From Spirosoma oryzae (GTDB lineage: Bacteria; Bacteroidota; Bacteroidia; Cytophagales; Spirosomataceae): 64,000 bases of DNA. Each line of letters begins with the position of its first letter. Positions within the stretch are counted from its first letter, which is position 1. The stretch lies in contig NZ_PVTE01000015.1 in assembly GCF_003002825.1 (NCBI RefSeq), positions 62,001-126,000 on the forward strand, written 5' to 3'. This document shows, in pieces, positions 1 to 8,797 of this stretch. A program made the translations under genes and the position numbers. The notes beneath the pieces are model-generated. The model searched no databases, was not told the DNA's origin, and saw only the letters and a program-made list of their open reading frames with translations.

Positions 1-200
1 CGACGTATACCCTATACCTGTCCGATCAGAAAACCGTGGCGGTTAACCCGGAGGCCGTGCTGAGTTTCACCACTGACGATCAGGGGGCGGTGGAGACCTA
101 TGCCTATTACCAGATAAAGCTGCGATTGACGGGCCGGTATATGCTGGTTCTGCAGGGCGACAAAAACCCGGCCGCTGCGGTGGTGCTGAGTACACCCTGA
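1..200 (+). CDS. 3' end of a secreted or propeller-type protein (partial)
   Basis: The frame beginning at base 3 is open from the window edge to a TGA at 198-200, giving 65 residues (TYTLYLSDQK... to VVLSTP). Only the C-terminus is present, so no function can be assigned directly. The fragment resembles the last 70 residues of the propeller protein encoded at 909-2306: both have a TYTL strand, an acidic (T)TD(D/E)(Q/K)G turn and a final R/Y-Y-x-V-L-hydrophobic strand. This suggests the lost part was also a surface or periplasmic protein with the same C-terminal beta domain. The resemblance was judged by eye. Confidence 0.6.
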   Translation, partial: TYTLYLSDQKTVAVNPEAVLSFTTDDQGAVETYAYYQIKLRLTGRYMLVLQGDKNPAAAVVLSTP

Positions 201-285
201 TCGGCCGCAGGAGCACCGGGGATGTTCCCCGGACAAACCAGTTCGTGTCCAGATTCACGACTCTTTGCCTGTCAACTCAACGTAT

Positions 286-912
286 ATGGTCTATCGATTT
301 GTGTTCTTGTTCACCCTACTAACCGTTACCACGGCCCACGCCCAGCACCACCCGATGCATGCCGCTACCGCGATGGTCAGCCCGTTCAACCGGATGATGG
401 ACAGCATGATGGTCTGCATGGATACGGTGCCAGCCAGCCCATCGGCCGACCAGTATTTTTTGGCTCTGATGCTGCCCCACCATCAGGGAGCGGTCGACAT
501 GGCGACGTATGAAATCAGTCACGGTCGGAACACCCAGCTAGTGCAAATGGCGAAGAGTATCCGGGCGGAGCAGCAGATCGACATGCAATGGATGAACCGC
601 TGGCTACGGGATTTGACTCACGTTCAGACCTCTGACCCGGATCACGTCCGGCTACAGGGACAGGCTATGATGACCATGATGAAGCAGCTACCCCCCGCCG
701 GTCTGTTACGTGATACGGATCAGGCATTTGCCCGGCTCATGGTCCCTCACCACCAGGCTGCGGTCGTGATGGCACAGATCGTCATCCGATACGGTCAGGA
801 CCCGGCGGTCAGGCGATACGCCGAACGGCTGATTTCGGCGGAACAGATCGAGATTGATCAACTACATGAATTCATCGATTCCAGGAAAAATCAAGCTAAA
901 CAAGTTAAATGA
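286..912 (+). CDS. DUF305 family secreted protein
   Basis: A 208-residue exported protein of the DUF305 family, which has a ferritin-like four-helix fold and is often found in copper and other metal-resistance loci. The ATG at 286 is preferred over an in-frame TTG at 265 because it starts directly with a signal peptide (MVYRFVFLFTLLTVTTAHAQ, cleavage after AHA). The two family hallmarks are visible: MLPHHQGAVDMA in the first half and MVPHHQAAVVMAQ in the second, an internal duplication with the paired histidines expected to bind metal. Many methionines lie between them. The stop overlaps the start of the propeller gene (ATGA), so the two are probably translationally coupled. The exact role is unknown; metal binding in the periplasm is inferred. 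Confidence 0.85.
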   Translation: MVYRFVFLFTLLTVTTAHAQHHPMHAATAMVSPFNRMMDSMMVCMDTVPASPSADQYFLALMLPHHQGAVDMATYEISHGRNTQLVQMAKSIRAEQQIDMQWMNRWLRDLTHVQTSDPDHVRLQGQAMMTMMKQLPPAGLLRDTDQAFARLMVPHHQAAVVMAQIVIRYGQDPAVRRYAERLISAEQIEIDQLHEFIDSRKNQAKQVK

Positions 913-2306
913 ACGGAAGAACCTTTTTATTTTTTGCCCTCATCGGCGCGGCTTCGTACCGCGTCCAGGCGCAAACGGTATATGCACAGGACCGGGTTTA
1001 TGCGGCCAATCAGATATCCAATACCGTATCCGTCATTGATCCGGCCACGCAGAAACTACTGGGCGAAATTCCGCTGGGCAAACCCCAGCCGGACATTCTC
1101 TCCGCGCTCTATAAGGGGCAGGCACTAGTACATGGCTTGGGCTACAGCCCCCGCCGAAAAATGCTGACCGTCGTATCGATTGGGTCCAACTCGGTCACGC
1201 TCATCTCAACGCAGGATAATCGTATTCTGAAAACAATTTACGTGGGTCGGGCACCCCATGAAGCTACTTTTACGCCCGATGGTAACCAAATCTGGGTGTC
1301 GGTTCGGGGGGAAGCTTACCTCAGCGTGATCGACGCTACGCAATTGAAGGAGATCGGACGCATTGCGGTATCCGACGGACCGGGGATGGTCGCTTTCAGT
1401 CCCGATGGGAAGACGGCTTACGTTTGTTCCAGTTTCACCCCCCAGCTCGACATCATTGACCGGTCTACCCAAAAGCGGATCAAATCGCTGCCCGTTGTCA
1501 GTCCGTTTTCGCCCAATATTTTTGCCAGCCCGGATGGGAACTGGGTCGCGTTTACGCACAAAGACGTGGGAAAAACAACGGTTCTCAATGCCCGGACCCG
1601 GCAGATTGAAAAAGTCCTGCCATCCGGCCCGATTTCCAATCACGTAACGTTCACGGTGCTCAACAACGACCCCCTGATGCTGGTGACGGTGGGTGGCGAA
1701 AACAAACTGAAGGTGTACCGGATCAATCAGGGTTTTGCGCTGACGGACAGCGTATCAACGGGCTCATTACCCCACGGCGTCTGGCCGACAGGCGACGGCA
1801 GGCAGGTGTACGTTGGCCTGGAGAATGACGATGCCGTTCAGGCTATTGATCTGCAAACGATGGCGGTTCTGAAAACCATTCCCATTGGTCAGTGTCCGCA
1901 GGCCCTGCTTTACGCGACTAAGGCAACGACCTTAGCCAGCCCGTCGGTAACGGGCTTGGTCCCCCTTGGCGACAAGAGCCACTCGCAGGTGATTGCGATG
2001 ACGCCGGTTGCCGGTGGATTAGCGAAAGGGAGTGTCGTTGTCCGCAGCATTGGCCTGACTGACTTGGCTCTGCAAACGTTTACGCACCTGTTACCAAACA
2101 CAACATATACTCTGGCGCTGACCCGCTCGGCACAGGCCCCTTACCGGAGCGATACCCCGATCAATGAATTCAAAACGGACGAGAAAGGCATGTTTACCGG
2201 GCAGTCGACGGGGAGTATCAAGACGATGGTCCGGCCAGAAAAACCAGCCGATTATCGGTATGTTGTTTTGTTTTCAGGTGGCCAGGCGGTACTGATTGGC
2301 CGATGA
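909..2306 (+). CDS. YVTN-type beta-propeller protein with C-terminal beta domain
   Basis: A 465-residue exported protein. An N-terminal signal peptide (about 1-22, ending VQA-Q) is followed by repeated blades of the YVTN/YncE kind, visible as recurring NTVSVID, FTPDGNQIWVS, FSPDGKTAYVC and PTGDGRQVYVG segments across residues 30-340. After the propeller comes about 120 residues of predicted beta structure whose end resembles the partial protein at 1-200. It starts inside the stop codon of the DUF305 gene. Propellers of this class often accompany metal-resistance operons in Bacteroidota; what it binds is unknown. A second YVTN protein occurs at 33437-34570 in the copper operon. Confidence 0.8.
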   Translation: MNGRTFLFFALIGAASYRVQAQTVYAQDRVYAANQISNTVSVIDPATQKLLGEIPLGKPQPDILSALYKGQALVHGLGYSPRRKMLTVVSIGSNSVTLISTQDNRILKTIYVGRAPHEATFTPDGNQIWVSVRGEAYLSVIDATQLKEIGRIAVSDGPGMVAFSPDGKTAYVCSSFTPQLDIIDRSTQKRIKSLPVVSPFSPNIFASPDGNWVAFTHKDVGKTTVLNARTRQIEKVLPSGPISNHVTFTVLNNDPLMLVTVGGENKLKVYRINQGFALTDSVSTGSLPHGVWPTGDGRQVYVGLENDDAVQAIDLQTMAVLKTIPIGQCPQALLYATKATTLASPSVTGLVPLGDKSHSQVIAMTPVAGGLAKGSVVVRSIGLTDLALQTFTHLLPNTTYTLALTRSAQAPYRSDTPINEFKTDEKGMFTGQSTGSIKTMVRPEKPADYRYVVLFSGGQAVLIGR

Positions 2307-2528
2307 TCTCGACGTTTGCCGTGATGTTATGGTAGTCACCGAAATAGCTGATCAATTAATTTATGTAGTCCCGACAAGCACCCTGTCAGGCCGACGATAC
2401 AGGCGATAAAAACAGTTCCTCATGCATGTACTGGAACCGATTCGCAAACGCACCAATGAGTCAGGCTAGGCAGGTTATCACAAAAATTACAGCCGCATCG
2501 GCGGTTCGATTCATTCCCCAGCCTGACT

Positions 2529-3566
2529 ATGTTTCAGTCGCTCTCGTTACCACTTTTATTATTGATCTTTGCCGGGGGCGCTGCCGTTGTCTGGCGGGCG
2601 GGCATTTCCCTTTCCAACACCACCGATTCGCTCGACAAACGCTTTAAACTGGGCGAAGCGTTAGGCGGTACTATTATCCTGGCCATCGTCACGAACCTGC
2701 CCGAAATTGCTATTACCGTCAGCGCAGCACTCAGCGACAAAATCGAACTAGCGGTGGGTAATATCCTGGGCGGTATTGCCTTGCAAACCGTCGTGCTGGT
2801 GCTGCTCGATGCGGTGGGGATAGGCAAGCAGGATACGCTCACCGCGAAGCAATCGTCGCTGACACTGGTGCTGGAGGGAGCCCTGGTCATTGCCATGCTG
2901 ACGCTGGTCGTTATAGGGCATCAGCTCCCGAAGGACCTTATTTTTGCTCGGCTCACGCCCGACAGTCTGCTGCTCGTCGGCACATGGGTGGTGGGTGTCT
3001 GGCTTACTGGTAAAGCACAGAAGGGCCTTCCCTGGCGGACAAACCCGCCCGAAAAAGTTCCCGAGAAAGACGATGATACGTCTGATAAACGCAGCACGGG
3101 TAAGATGCTCCTTGTTTTCGGCGTAGCGGCCTTGGCGACGCTGGCGGGCGGGGTAGCACTGGAAGAAAGCGGGGATGCGATGTCGAAAACGCTGGGCATG
3201 GATGGCGTCATTTTCGGAGCGACCATCCTCGCTGCGGCCACGTCCCTGCCCGAAGTATCGACGGGTCTGGCCGCCGTTAAACTAAAGGACTATACGCTGG
3301 CAGTCAGCGATATTTTCGGCGGTAATGCATTCCTACCGGTGTTGTTGGTGCTGGCAACCGTGATTACAGGCAAGCCAGTGCTGCCGACAGCCCAGAAGAG
3401 CGATATTTACCTGACTGGACTGGGCATACTGGTCACGATTCCCTATCTCTACGGTGCGCTGTTCCGGCCTAAACGGCAGATCGCCCGCATGGGGCTGGAC
3501 TCATTCGTGGTACTGATTGTCTATGTCATTGGCGCCGCCGGGCTGTTTCTGATCGCAAAGAAATGA
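2529..3566 (+). CDS. Sodium/calcium exchanger-like (CaCA family) membrane protein
   Basis: A 345-residue polytopic membrane protein with the two inverted alpha-repeats of the cation/Ca2+ exchanger superfamily. The first repeat has ATNLPE-like sequence (IVTNLPEIAITVSAAL followed by AVGNILGG), and the second has AATSLPEVSTGLAAV followed by AVSDIFGGNAF. The acidic residues in the LPE motifs are the usual ion ligands. A charged cytosolic loop (residues about 165-195, rich in K, E and D) separates the halves. About 10 membrane segments are apparent. It stands alone, with a 222-bp gap upstream that holds no other gene. The transported ion cannot be read from the sequence. Confidence 0.8.
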   Translation: MFQSLSLPLLLLIFAGGAAVVWRAGISLSNTTDSLDKRFKLGEALGGTIILAIVTNLPEIAITVSAALSDKIELAVGNILGGIALQTVVLVLLDAVGIGKQDTLTAKQSSLTLVLEGALVIAMLTLVVIGHQLPKDLIFARLTPDSLLLVGTWVVGVWLTGKAQKGLPWRTNPPEKVPEKDDDTSDKRSTGKMLLVFGVAALATLAGGVALEESGDAMSKTLGMDGVIFGATILAAATSLPEVSTGLAAVKLKDYTLAVSDIFGGNAFLPVLLVLATVITGKPVLPTAQKSDIYLTGLGILVTIPYLYGALFRPKRQIARMGLDSFVVLIVYVIGAAGLFLIAKK

Positions 3567-3610
3567 CAGCCGACAGATTCTTATTGATACGAGCTGACCA
3601 GTCATCACGC

Positions 3611-3656
3611 TATGAGTAAGTCCGGTTGCATTTTCTGATTTATTAGTTCACTCATA
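3611..3656. promoter_or_regulatory. Inverted-repeat arms upstream of the LysR gene
   Basis: Seven-base arms TATGAGT (3611-3617) and ACTCATA (3650-3656) frame an AT-rich stretch directly upstream of the LysR-type regulator start at 3664. LysR proteins commonly bind such interrupted dyads next to their own gene. The arms are short, so this may be chance. Confidence 0.3.
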
Positions 3657-3663
3657 CGCATTT

Positions 3664-4560
3664 ATGTTCGACTTTCGCCTAACCGTTTTTTATACCGTGG
3701 CCCGGCGGCTGAGCTTTACCAAAGCGGCCGCCGAGCTGTTTGTAACCCAGCCCGCCGTCACCAAGCACATTCAGGAACTGGAAAGTCAATTGGGCACGGC
3801 CCTCTTCGACCGGCGGGGTAATCAGATCAGCCTGACTACGGCGGGCAACGTATTACTGCGCCATGCTGAAACCATCATGGGCGTGTACCGGCAGATCGAG
3901 TTTGACCTCAACGAATTGAAGGGAAAGCCCGGCGGACGACTGCGGTTGGGGGCCAGTTCCACCATCGCTCAGTACGTCATTCCGGCGGTGCTGGCCCGCC
4001 TCGGCGAGCAGTTCCCGGACGTCACGCTGTCGCTGCTAAGTGGCAACACCGAGCAGATCGAACAGGCCCTGCTCCACGACGAGATTGACCTGGGACTGGT
4101 GGAAGGCCGTACCCATCACAGCGACGTTCGCTACACCCCCTTCGTGAAGGACGAACTGGTGCTGGTCTGTCGCGCGGATCACCCGCTGGCCGGACGCGAC
4201 GAGATCACGCTGGACGAGCTGAAGACGGTGCCACTGGTACTGCGCGAACCGGGATCGGGCTCCCGGGAGGTGGTCGAACACGCGCTGCGCGGGGCGGGCC
4301 TGCGCCCGACGGAGTTGCGACAGGCGATGCAACTGGGCAGCACTGAGGGTATCAAAACGTACCTGAGCAGTTCATCGGGCATGGCCTTCGTGTCGATCTT
4401 CGCCGTGCCAAACGAACTGAAAAGCGGGACGCTGCGCGTACTCGATGTAGCCGATCTGACGATCGAGCGCGATTTTTACGCTATCCAGTTACAAGGGATG
4501 GGTGAGGGGCTAGCCGATACGTTCATGCGCTTTGTCCGGCGGCAGTATAACGCCCGGTAA
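3664..4560 (+). CDS. LysR family transcriptional regulator
   Basis: A 298-residue LysR-type regulator. The winged helix-turn-helix fills residues 1-60 (FYTVARRLSFTKAAAELF, then TQPAVTKHIQELE), followed by the linker helix and a type 2 periplasmic-binding-like effector domain from about residue 90. It sits 75 bp ahead of a YeiH-type transporter and upstream of sulfite oxidase genes on the same strand. CysB/CysL-like members control sulfur metabolism and YeiH homologues, so control of this sulfite module is the natural inference; the effector itself is not evident. The ATG at 3664 gives the normal family length. Confidence 0.9.
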   Translation: MFDFRLTVFYTVARRLSFTKAAAELFVTQPAVTKHIQELESQLGTALFDRRGNQISLTTAGNVLLRHAETIMGVYRQIEFDLNELKGKPGGRLRLGASSTIAQYVIPAVLARLGEQFPDVTLSLLSGNTEQIEQALLHDEIDLGLVEGRTHHSDVRYTPFVKDELVLVCRADHPLAGRDEITLDELKTVPLVLREPGSGSREVVEHALRGAGLRPTELRQAMQLGSTEGIKTYLSSSSGMAFVSIFAVPNELKSGTLRVLDVADLTIERDFYAIQLQGMGEGLADTFMRFVRRQYNAR

Positions 4561-4580
4561 TTGGGCATCAGTAGCCGTAA

Positions 4581-4612
4581 TTGGCCCCGGTGGTATAGGG
4601 GCGGTACCTTTG
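4581..4612 (+). promoter_or_regulatory. Bacteroidota-type promoter for the YeiH-like exporter
   Basis: A TAccTTTG box (4605-4612) matches the Bacteroidota -7 consensus TAnnTTTG. A TTG at 4581-4583 lies 21 nt upstream, the expected spacing for the -33 element. The next gene starts at 4636, leaving a leader of about 20 nt. This supports transcription of the exporter separately from the LysR gene. Confidence 0.55.
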
Positions 4613-4635
4613 TTGTGGACAAATCAGGACACGTA

Positions 4636-5640
4636 ATGAACACTGCCCACGCAACCGCCGAACGCCCCGCTACCCAACTGCACCTCTGGAAACAACGGGC
4701 GCAACACCTGCTCGACCACCGCTTTACTACCCGCCAACTGGTGTTTATCGGGGCCGTTATCCTCTGCCTGACGCCGATCATGTCGCCCCCGCTGGCCCTG
4801 TTGCTGGGGCTGATAATCGCCCAGTTCATCGGTCATCCATATCTGCACCTGAACCATAAAGCAACCCACTGGTTCTTGCAGGCATCGGTGGTGGGGCTGG
4901 GCTTCGGCATGAACGTCCACAGCGCGGTGCAGGCGGGTAAAGAAGGCGTACTGTTTACCGTCGCATCCATCGCCGGTACGCTGACGGTCGGGATTCTGCT
5001 GGGCAAATGGCTCAAGATCGATAAGGTTACGGCCCACCTGATTGCCGCCGGTACGGCCATCTGCGGGGGCAGTGCTATTGCGGCTCTGTCGCCGGTGATG
5101 AAGGCCGAAGAAAAGCAGCTCTCCGTTGCACTGGGTACCATTTTTATCCTCAACTCGGTGGCTCTGCTGGTCTTTCCGGCCATCGGGCAGTGGCTGCACC
5201 TGACCCAGAATCAGTTCGGGCTGTGGTGTGCGCTGGCCATTCACGATACCAGCTCGGTCGTGGGCGCAGCAGCCAAATTCGGCCCGGAAGCCTTGCAGGT
5301 CGCTACGACGGTCAAGCTGGCGCGAGCTTTGTGGATCATCCCCGTTGCGCTGGGTACGGCGGCTCTGTTCAAAACCGGCAAGGGCACCATCACCATGCCC
5401 TACTTCATCGGCCTGTTTATCCTGGCGATGATCGTCCACACCTACGTACCCGCCATTCAGCCGGTAGCCGACGTGCTGGTCAGACTGGCGCATATTGGTC
5501 TGACGCTGACGCTGTTTCTGATCGGAGCGGGGCTGTCGGGCAAGGTAATCCGGGCGGTGGGCTGGCAGCCGCTGGCGCAGGGCGTGGTGCTCTGGATGCT
5601 CATCTCGGCCGCGTCCCTCTGGGCGATTCTGACGTTTTAG
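4636..5640 (+). CDS. YeiH/UPF0324 family putative sulfate/sulfite exporter
   Basis: A 334-residue inner-membrane protein of the YeiH (UPF0324) family with about ten hydrophobic segments. Family features seen include GLGFGMNVHSA, GTAICGGSAIAA and HDTSSVVGAA. The ATG at 4636 is chosen over the in-frame TTG at 4561 because the earlier start would remove the promoter and add a non-conserved extension. Members are commonly annotated as putative sulfate exporters and are often controlled by LysR proteins, as here. Placed before a sulfite oxidase, it probably exports sulfate or sulfite; that substrate is inferred. Confidence 0.8.
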   Translation: MNTAHATAERPATQLHLWKQRAQHLLDHRFTTRQLVFIGAVILCLTPIMSPPLALLLGLIIAQFIGHPYLHLNHKATHWFLQASVVGLGFGMNVHSAVQAGKEGVLFTVASIAGTLTVGILLGKWLKIDKVTAHLIAAGTAICGGSAIAALSPVMKAEEKQLSVALGTIFILNSVALLVFPAIGQWLHLTQNQFGLWCALAIHDTSSVVGAAAKFGPEALQVATTVKLARALWIIPVALGTAALFKTGKGTITMPYFIGLFILAMIVHTYVPAIQPVADVLVRLAHIGLTLTLFLIGAGLSGKVIRAVGWQPLAQGVVLWMLISAASLWAILTF

Positions 5641-5645
5641 TATAG

Positions 5646-5704
5646 AGACGCAAGAGGAGAGATGAAAGACCTGACGACCGGCCATTATCTTTCTTCCTGC
5701 GTCT
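5646..5704. promoter_or_regulatory. Interrupted inverted repeat between exporter and sulfite oxidase
   Basis: AGACGCA (5646-5652) is matched by TGCGTCT (5698-5704), and inside it GAAAGA by TCTTTC. It follows the exporter stop at once and lies about 50 nt before the sulfite oxidase start at 5757. It could be an mRNA hairpin or a regulator site; there is no terminal T-run to make it a clear terminator. Confidence 0.3.
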
Positions 5705-5756
5705 TTCCTCGTTCAACTTCTCTCGTAAATTGCATCACCCTTTTACTCTAGTTCGT

Positions 5757-7010
5757 ATGAAAACCAATCAATCCGACGCGTCGCTTTTTAACCGGCGGGG
5801 CTTTCTCAAGACCTCCTCGCTGGCCACACTGACGAGCCTGCTGGGTATCCCCATCGCCTTTGCCGACCGGCTACCCAAACACTACCTACCGCTGGTTTTC
5901 CGGCTGGACGACCCTACCAACCCGATGGCCACCAAAAACAAAAATATGGTGGTGCTCAACGACAAGCCTTGGAACGTCGAAACACCCGCTTACCTGCTCG
6001 ACGACGACGTAACGCCCGCCGATAAGATGTTTATCCGCAACAACGGGCAGATTCCGGCTAGCATCGACCTGGCAAACTGGAAACTGACCATCAACGGCGA
6101 ATCGGTCAAAGCACCCAAAACCTATACGCTCGCCGAGCTGAAAGCTAAATTCAAGCCCTACACCTACCAACTGGTGGTCGAGTGCGGGGGTAACGGCCGG
6201 GCGGGGTACTTCCCCAAAACGGCGGGCAACCAGTGGACCGAAGGGGGCGTGAGCTGCGCCGAGTGGACGGGCGTGCGGCTGAAGGATATTCTGGCCGACG
6301 TCGGCATCACCGACACGGCGGTATACATCGGCTACTACGGGCAGGACCTGCACCTGAGTGGCGACCCCAATCAGCCAGTTATTTCGCGGGGCGTACCCAT
6401 AGCCAAAGCCCTCGAGGACGAAACACTGGTGGCCTGGGCCATGAACGGGCAGGACATTCCGCTGGTGCACGGCTACCCGCTGCGGCTGGTGATTGGCGGC
6501 TGGCCCGCGTCGGTGTCGGGCAAGTGGCTGCATACCATTGCCATCCGCAACAAGGTGCACGACGGGGCCAAGATGACGGGCAAAAGCTACCGCGTCCCCA
6601 TCCATCCGGTGGTACCGGGTGTCGATCCGCCGGATAGTGATTTCAAGATTATCGAGTCGATGCCGGTCAAATCGGTAATTACCTTCCCGCAGACGGGACT
6701 GGAAACGCCGATGGGCAAACCCCTCGCCTTGCGCGGCCACGCCTGGGCGGGCGACCGTGTCGTGAAAGAACTTTACGTCTCGATTGACTTCGGCGAAACC
6801 TGGCAGAAGGCTGATTTGAAAACCCCGAAAAACCGGCTGGCCTGGCAGCAATGGAGCGCCGAGGTGAACTTCCCGATACAGGGCTACTACGAAGTGTGGG
6901 CGCGGGCCACCGACGACAAGGGCGTATCGCAGCCGATGGTGATGCCGCAGTGGAACCCCGAAGGCTATCTCAACAACGCCTGCCACCGGATTGCGGTGAA
7001 GGTGGTTTAG
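5757..7010 (+). CDS. Molybdopterin-dependent sulfite oxidase/dehydrogenase catalytic subunit
   Basis: A 417-residue periplasmic molybdoenzyme. It starts at the ATG at 5757 with a twin-arginine signal (FNRRGFLKTSS near residue 11), as expected for a protein exported folded with its cofactor. The oxidoreductase molybdopterin domain follows; Cys143 in VECGGNGRAGY is the expected Mo ligand of the sulfite oxidase family. A C-terminal Mo-co dimerisation domain begins around residue 285 (SVITFPQTG..., then VYVSIDFGETW-like repeats). It oxidises sulfite to sulfate and passes electrons to a c-type cytochrome, which is encoded 39 bp downstream. This is a SorA/SorB-like arrangement. Confidence 0.88.
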   Translation: MKTNQSDASLFNRRGFLKTSSLATLTSLLGIPIAFADRLPKHYLPLVFRLDDPTNPMATKNKNMVVLNDKPWNVETPAYLLDDDVTPADKMFIRNNGQIPASIDLANWKLTINGESVKAPKTYTLAELKAKFKPYTYQLVVECGGNGRAGYFPKTAGNQWTEGGVSCAEWTGVRLKDILADVGITDTAVYIGYYGQDLHLSGDPNQPVISRGVPIAKALEDETLVAWAMNGQDIPLVHGYPLRLVIGGWPASVSGKWLHTIAIRNKVHDGAKMTGKSYRVPIHPVVPGVDPPDSDFKIIESMPVKSVITFPQTGLETPMGKPLALRGHAWAGDRVVKELYVSIDFGETWQKADLKTPKNRLAWQQWSAEVNFPIQGYYEVWARATDDKGVSQPMVMPQWNPEGYLNNACHRIAVKVV

Positions 7011-7049
7011 AAAAGGAGAACGGACGAGAGGGACAAACGGGAAATTACT

Positions 7050-7601
7050 ATGAAACAGAAAGACAAGTTTAAAGAAACCGGGAATACCCGGCGGACGGCG
7101 AAGTTCCGCTGGCTACTGGCCAGTCTGTGCGTGTGGTTGCTCTGTGCCTGGGTAGCCCAGCAGCCGGTTCCGGCGAAGAAAGCCCCGGCCAAAGCGCACA
7201 CGGCGGCTCCGGTCCGCCGAACCACGACGACAAAAAAGTCCGTTAAAGCCAAAGCAGCCGCTGTGGTAGCCACCGAAACGGCCCCGATGGACGCGACGGC
7301 CCTTAATGCGCAGGGCGTGGTGGTCGATGAAGCAACAGGGCTAGCCCTGGGCGAGAACATGATTCTGGTGAAAGGCCAATGCACCGTCTGCCACAGCAGC
7401 AAGCTGATTCTGCAAAGCCATTTCGACCGCGAGAAGTGGGTCGAGCGGATTCGGTGGATGCAGCGCACCCAGAAACTCTGGGACCTGGGCGAGACAGAAA
7501 AGCCGATTCTGGATTATCTGGTCAAGAATTACGGTCCTATCAAAACGCCCTTCGACGGGCGTAGACTCCCGCTTGAGACGCCTAAGTGGCATACCCGGTA
7601 G
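7050..7601 (+). CDS. Cytochrome c-type subunit of sulfite dehydrogenase
   Basis: A 183-residue exported protein. A basic N-terminus and hydrophobic segment (about 25-42) are followed by a low-complexity Lys/Ala/Pro/Thr-rich linker (43-80) and one c-type haem site, CTVCH, with Cys111, Cys114 and His115. The segment after it (WVERIRWMQRTQKLWDL) resembles SorB-like and SoxD-like cytochromes. It is the likely electron acceptor of the upstream sulfite oxidase. The hydrophobic segment may serve as a membrane anchor, with the linker letting the haem domain reach its partner; this is inferred. Confidence 0.8.
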   Translation: MKQKDKFKETGNTRRTAKFRWLLASLCVWLLCAWVAQQPVPAKKAPAKAHTAAPVRRTTTTKKSVKAKAAAVVATETAPMDATALNAQGVVVDEATGLALGENMILVKGQCTVCHSSKLILQSHFDREKWVERIRWMQRTQKLWDLGETEKPILDYLVKNYGPIKTPFDGRRLPLETPKWHTR

Positions 7602-7625
7602 GTTATCCTACTTGATTGTAGCCAG

Positions 7626-7677
7626 AAAAATCGTGCGTTGTCAGTGCGCCTAAGGTTGTTGACAACGTACGATTTTT
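7626..7677 (+). terminator. Stem-loop terminator after the sulfite module
   Basis: Two 18-nt arms, AAAAATCGTGCGTTGTCA (7626-7643) and TGACAACGTACGATTTTT (7660-7677), pair with one G-T mismatch around a 16-nt loop. It lies 25 bp after the cytochrome stop and ends in a T-run, so it probably terminates the sulfite operon. The A-run on the other side could let it work in both directions. Confidence 0.7.
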
Positions 7678-7802
7678 GTCCAATCGATCTAGTTAACTGT
7701 CTTTTTTTTAAAACCGAATCAACGCGTTACGGCCTGGCGACTTATCTTTTGCTGGGAGTTCCGTAAACGTGCGTCTCACCTTTTAGTATAAATACTTAAA
7801 CA

Positions 7803-8321
7803 ATGACCACTCCTGAGTTTGATCGGAATCGGTTCGATCAACGCTACAGACCAGCCCGAATCAACGTACTGTTTGTGGCCGAAGCCCCCGGTACGACCGA
7901 AAAGCATTTTTATTTGGGCAACACCAATCTATACCGAACTGTCTATGCTGCCTTTAAGGACGTGTTCGGACCCTTTGCATCAACGGAAGCCTTTCTTCAC
8001 TTTTTTGCCTCCCTGGGCTGCTACCTGGATCATCTCAGTGAGCAACCCCTCGACACATCCAGCAGGAGCCAACGAGAGCATGGTCGTTCCCTGGCTATAG
8101 CGTCTCTGAGTCAACGGCTGCGTAGTTACCAGCCCGCCAGTTTGCTTCTGCTGATGAAGGCGATAGAAAAACCCGTCCAGCAGGCGATCAATCGATCCGG
8201 TATTACCTCGATTCGGCATCAGAGAACGACGGCTTACCCGGCGGGTAGCGAAGCCAATCGGCAAGTCTGTCTGCGCGACATTAAATTTGCCATAACACAT
8301 TGGCTGGATGATACGGATTAA
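7803..8321 (+). CDS. Hypothetical protein, possibly uracil-DNA-glycosylase-like
   Basis: A 172-residue protein with no signal peptide or membrane segment. The strand-loop VLFVAEAPGTTEKHFYLGN near residue 22 recalls the GEAPG motif of family 4/5 uracil-DNA glycosylases, but the rest is not clearly recognisable and the usual C-terminal histidine motif is not evident. It starts at ATG 7803 after a 200-bp gap holding the upstream terminator and stands alone. The assignment is tentative. Confidence 0.5.
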   Translation: MTTPEFDRNRFDQRYRPARINVLFVAEAPGTTEKHFYLGNTNLYRTVYAAFKDVFGPFASTEAFLHFFASLGCYLDHLSEQPLDTSSRSQREHGRSLAIASLSQRLRSYQPASLLLLMKAIEKPVQQAINRSGITSIRHQRTTAYPAGSEANRQVCLRDIKFAITHWLDDTD

Positions 8322-8797
8322 GGCCTGGATTACATGGTTACAAGTGTTTTGTTGTCAGCTGTCGCCCGCTGCTTTACCACAGTGGTATCTGGTTTCGTCT
8401 CAAAAAATTTATTTATTATTGAAAAATTAGGGGTTGGATTTAAACTAATTGGACACTGACCGTCTGCCGCGGCACACCTGCTCGGCTATACCCAATGATT
8501 GTAATCAGTATAAAGACTCACTAACTCTAAAGCATTTTTTAGCTCATTTAATTGACAACTTGAAGATTTCAGCGAAACTGACTACCCCACGGGGCCGCCC
8601 AATTTCAAAAATGACGGACCGCGCCACGGCGGCTATTTATTTCACGTTAAACTGACCGTGGTGCTGTCAAGCGTGACCCGGTCTGGCGTGACCCGGTCTG
8701 GCGTGACCCGGTCAAAATGCTACGGAATCCACCGCACGGCCTGTACGCCGGAGCGGGACCATTGCTCTATGCCTCTGAAATCTCCAACTTGAGTTGA
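8322..8797. other. Non-coding stretch, AT-rich then repeat-bearing
   Basis: No convincing gene is seen in these 476 bases. The first half is AT-rich (8395-8460). A short open frame from a TTG at 8449 has unremarkable composition and was not accepted. The second half carries the 15-bp tandem repeat at 8671-8713 and leads into a truncated MBL-fold gene, so this looks like a recombination scar. Confidence 0.5.
8671..8713. repeat. 15-bp direct repeat, nearly three copies
   Basis: The unit GCGTGACCCGGTCTG occurs at 8671-8685 and 8686-8700, with 13 bases of a third copy at 8701-8713. The copies are identical where they overlap, suggesting recent slippage. They lie just ahead of the truncated MBL-fold gene. 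Confidence 0.9.

Noticed and set aside
4624-5685. 353-residue open frame opposite the YeiH gene
   Set aside because: It is antisense to a recognisable membrane protein; composition is rich in Gln, Arg and His, typical of the shadow of a high-GC membrane gene.
5886-6986. 366-residue open frame opposite the sulfite oxidase gene
   Set aside because: Same reason: the sense strand encodes a clear molybdoenzyme and the antisense product resembles nothing.
8591-8650. GGGG...TCACGTTAA as a possible left end of the Tn3 element
   Set aside because: The distance between the two motifs (51 bases) is too long for a 38-base repeat and the bases between do not match the right repeat.
8449-8655. 68-residue open frame with a TTG start in the intergenic stretch
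   Set aside because: No ATG, mixed composition with no domain, and located in an AT-rich region with repeats. Nothing beyond an absence of stops supports it.
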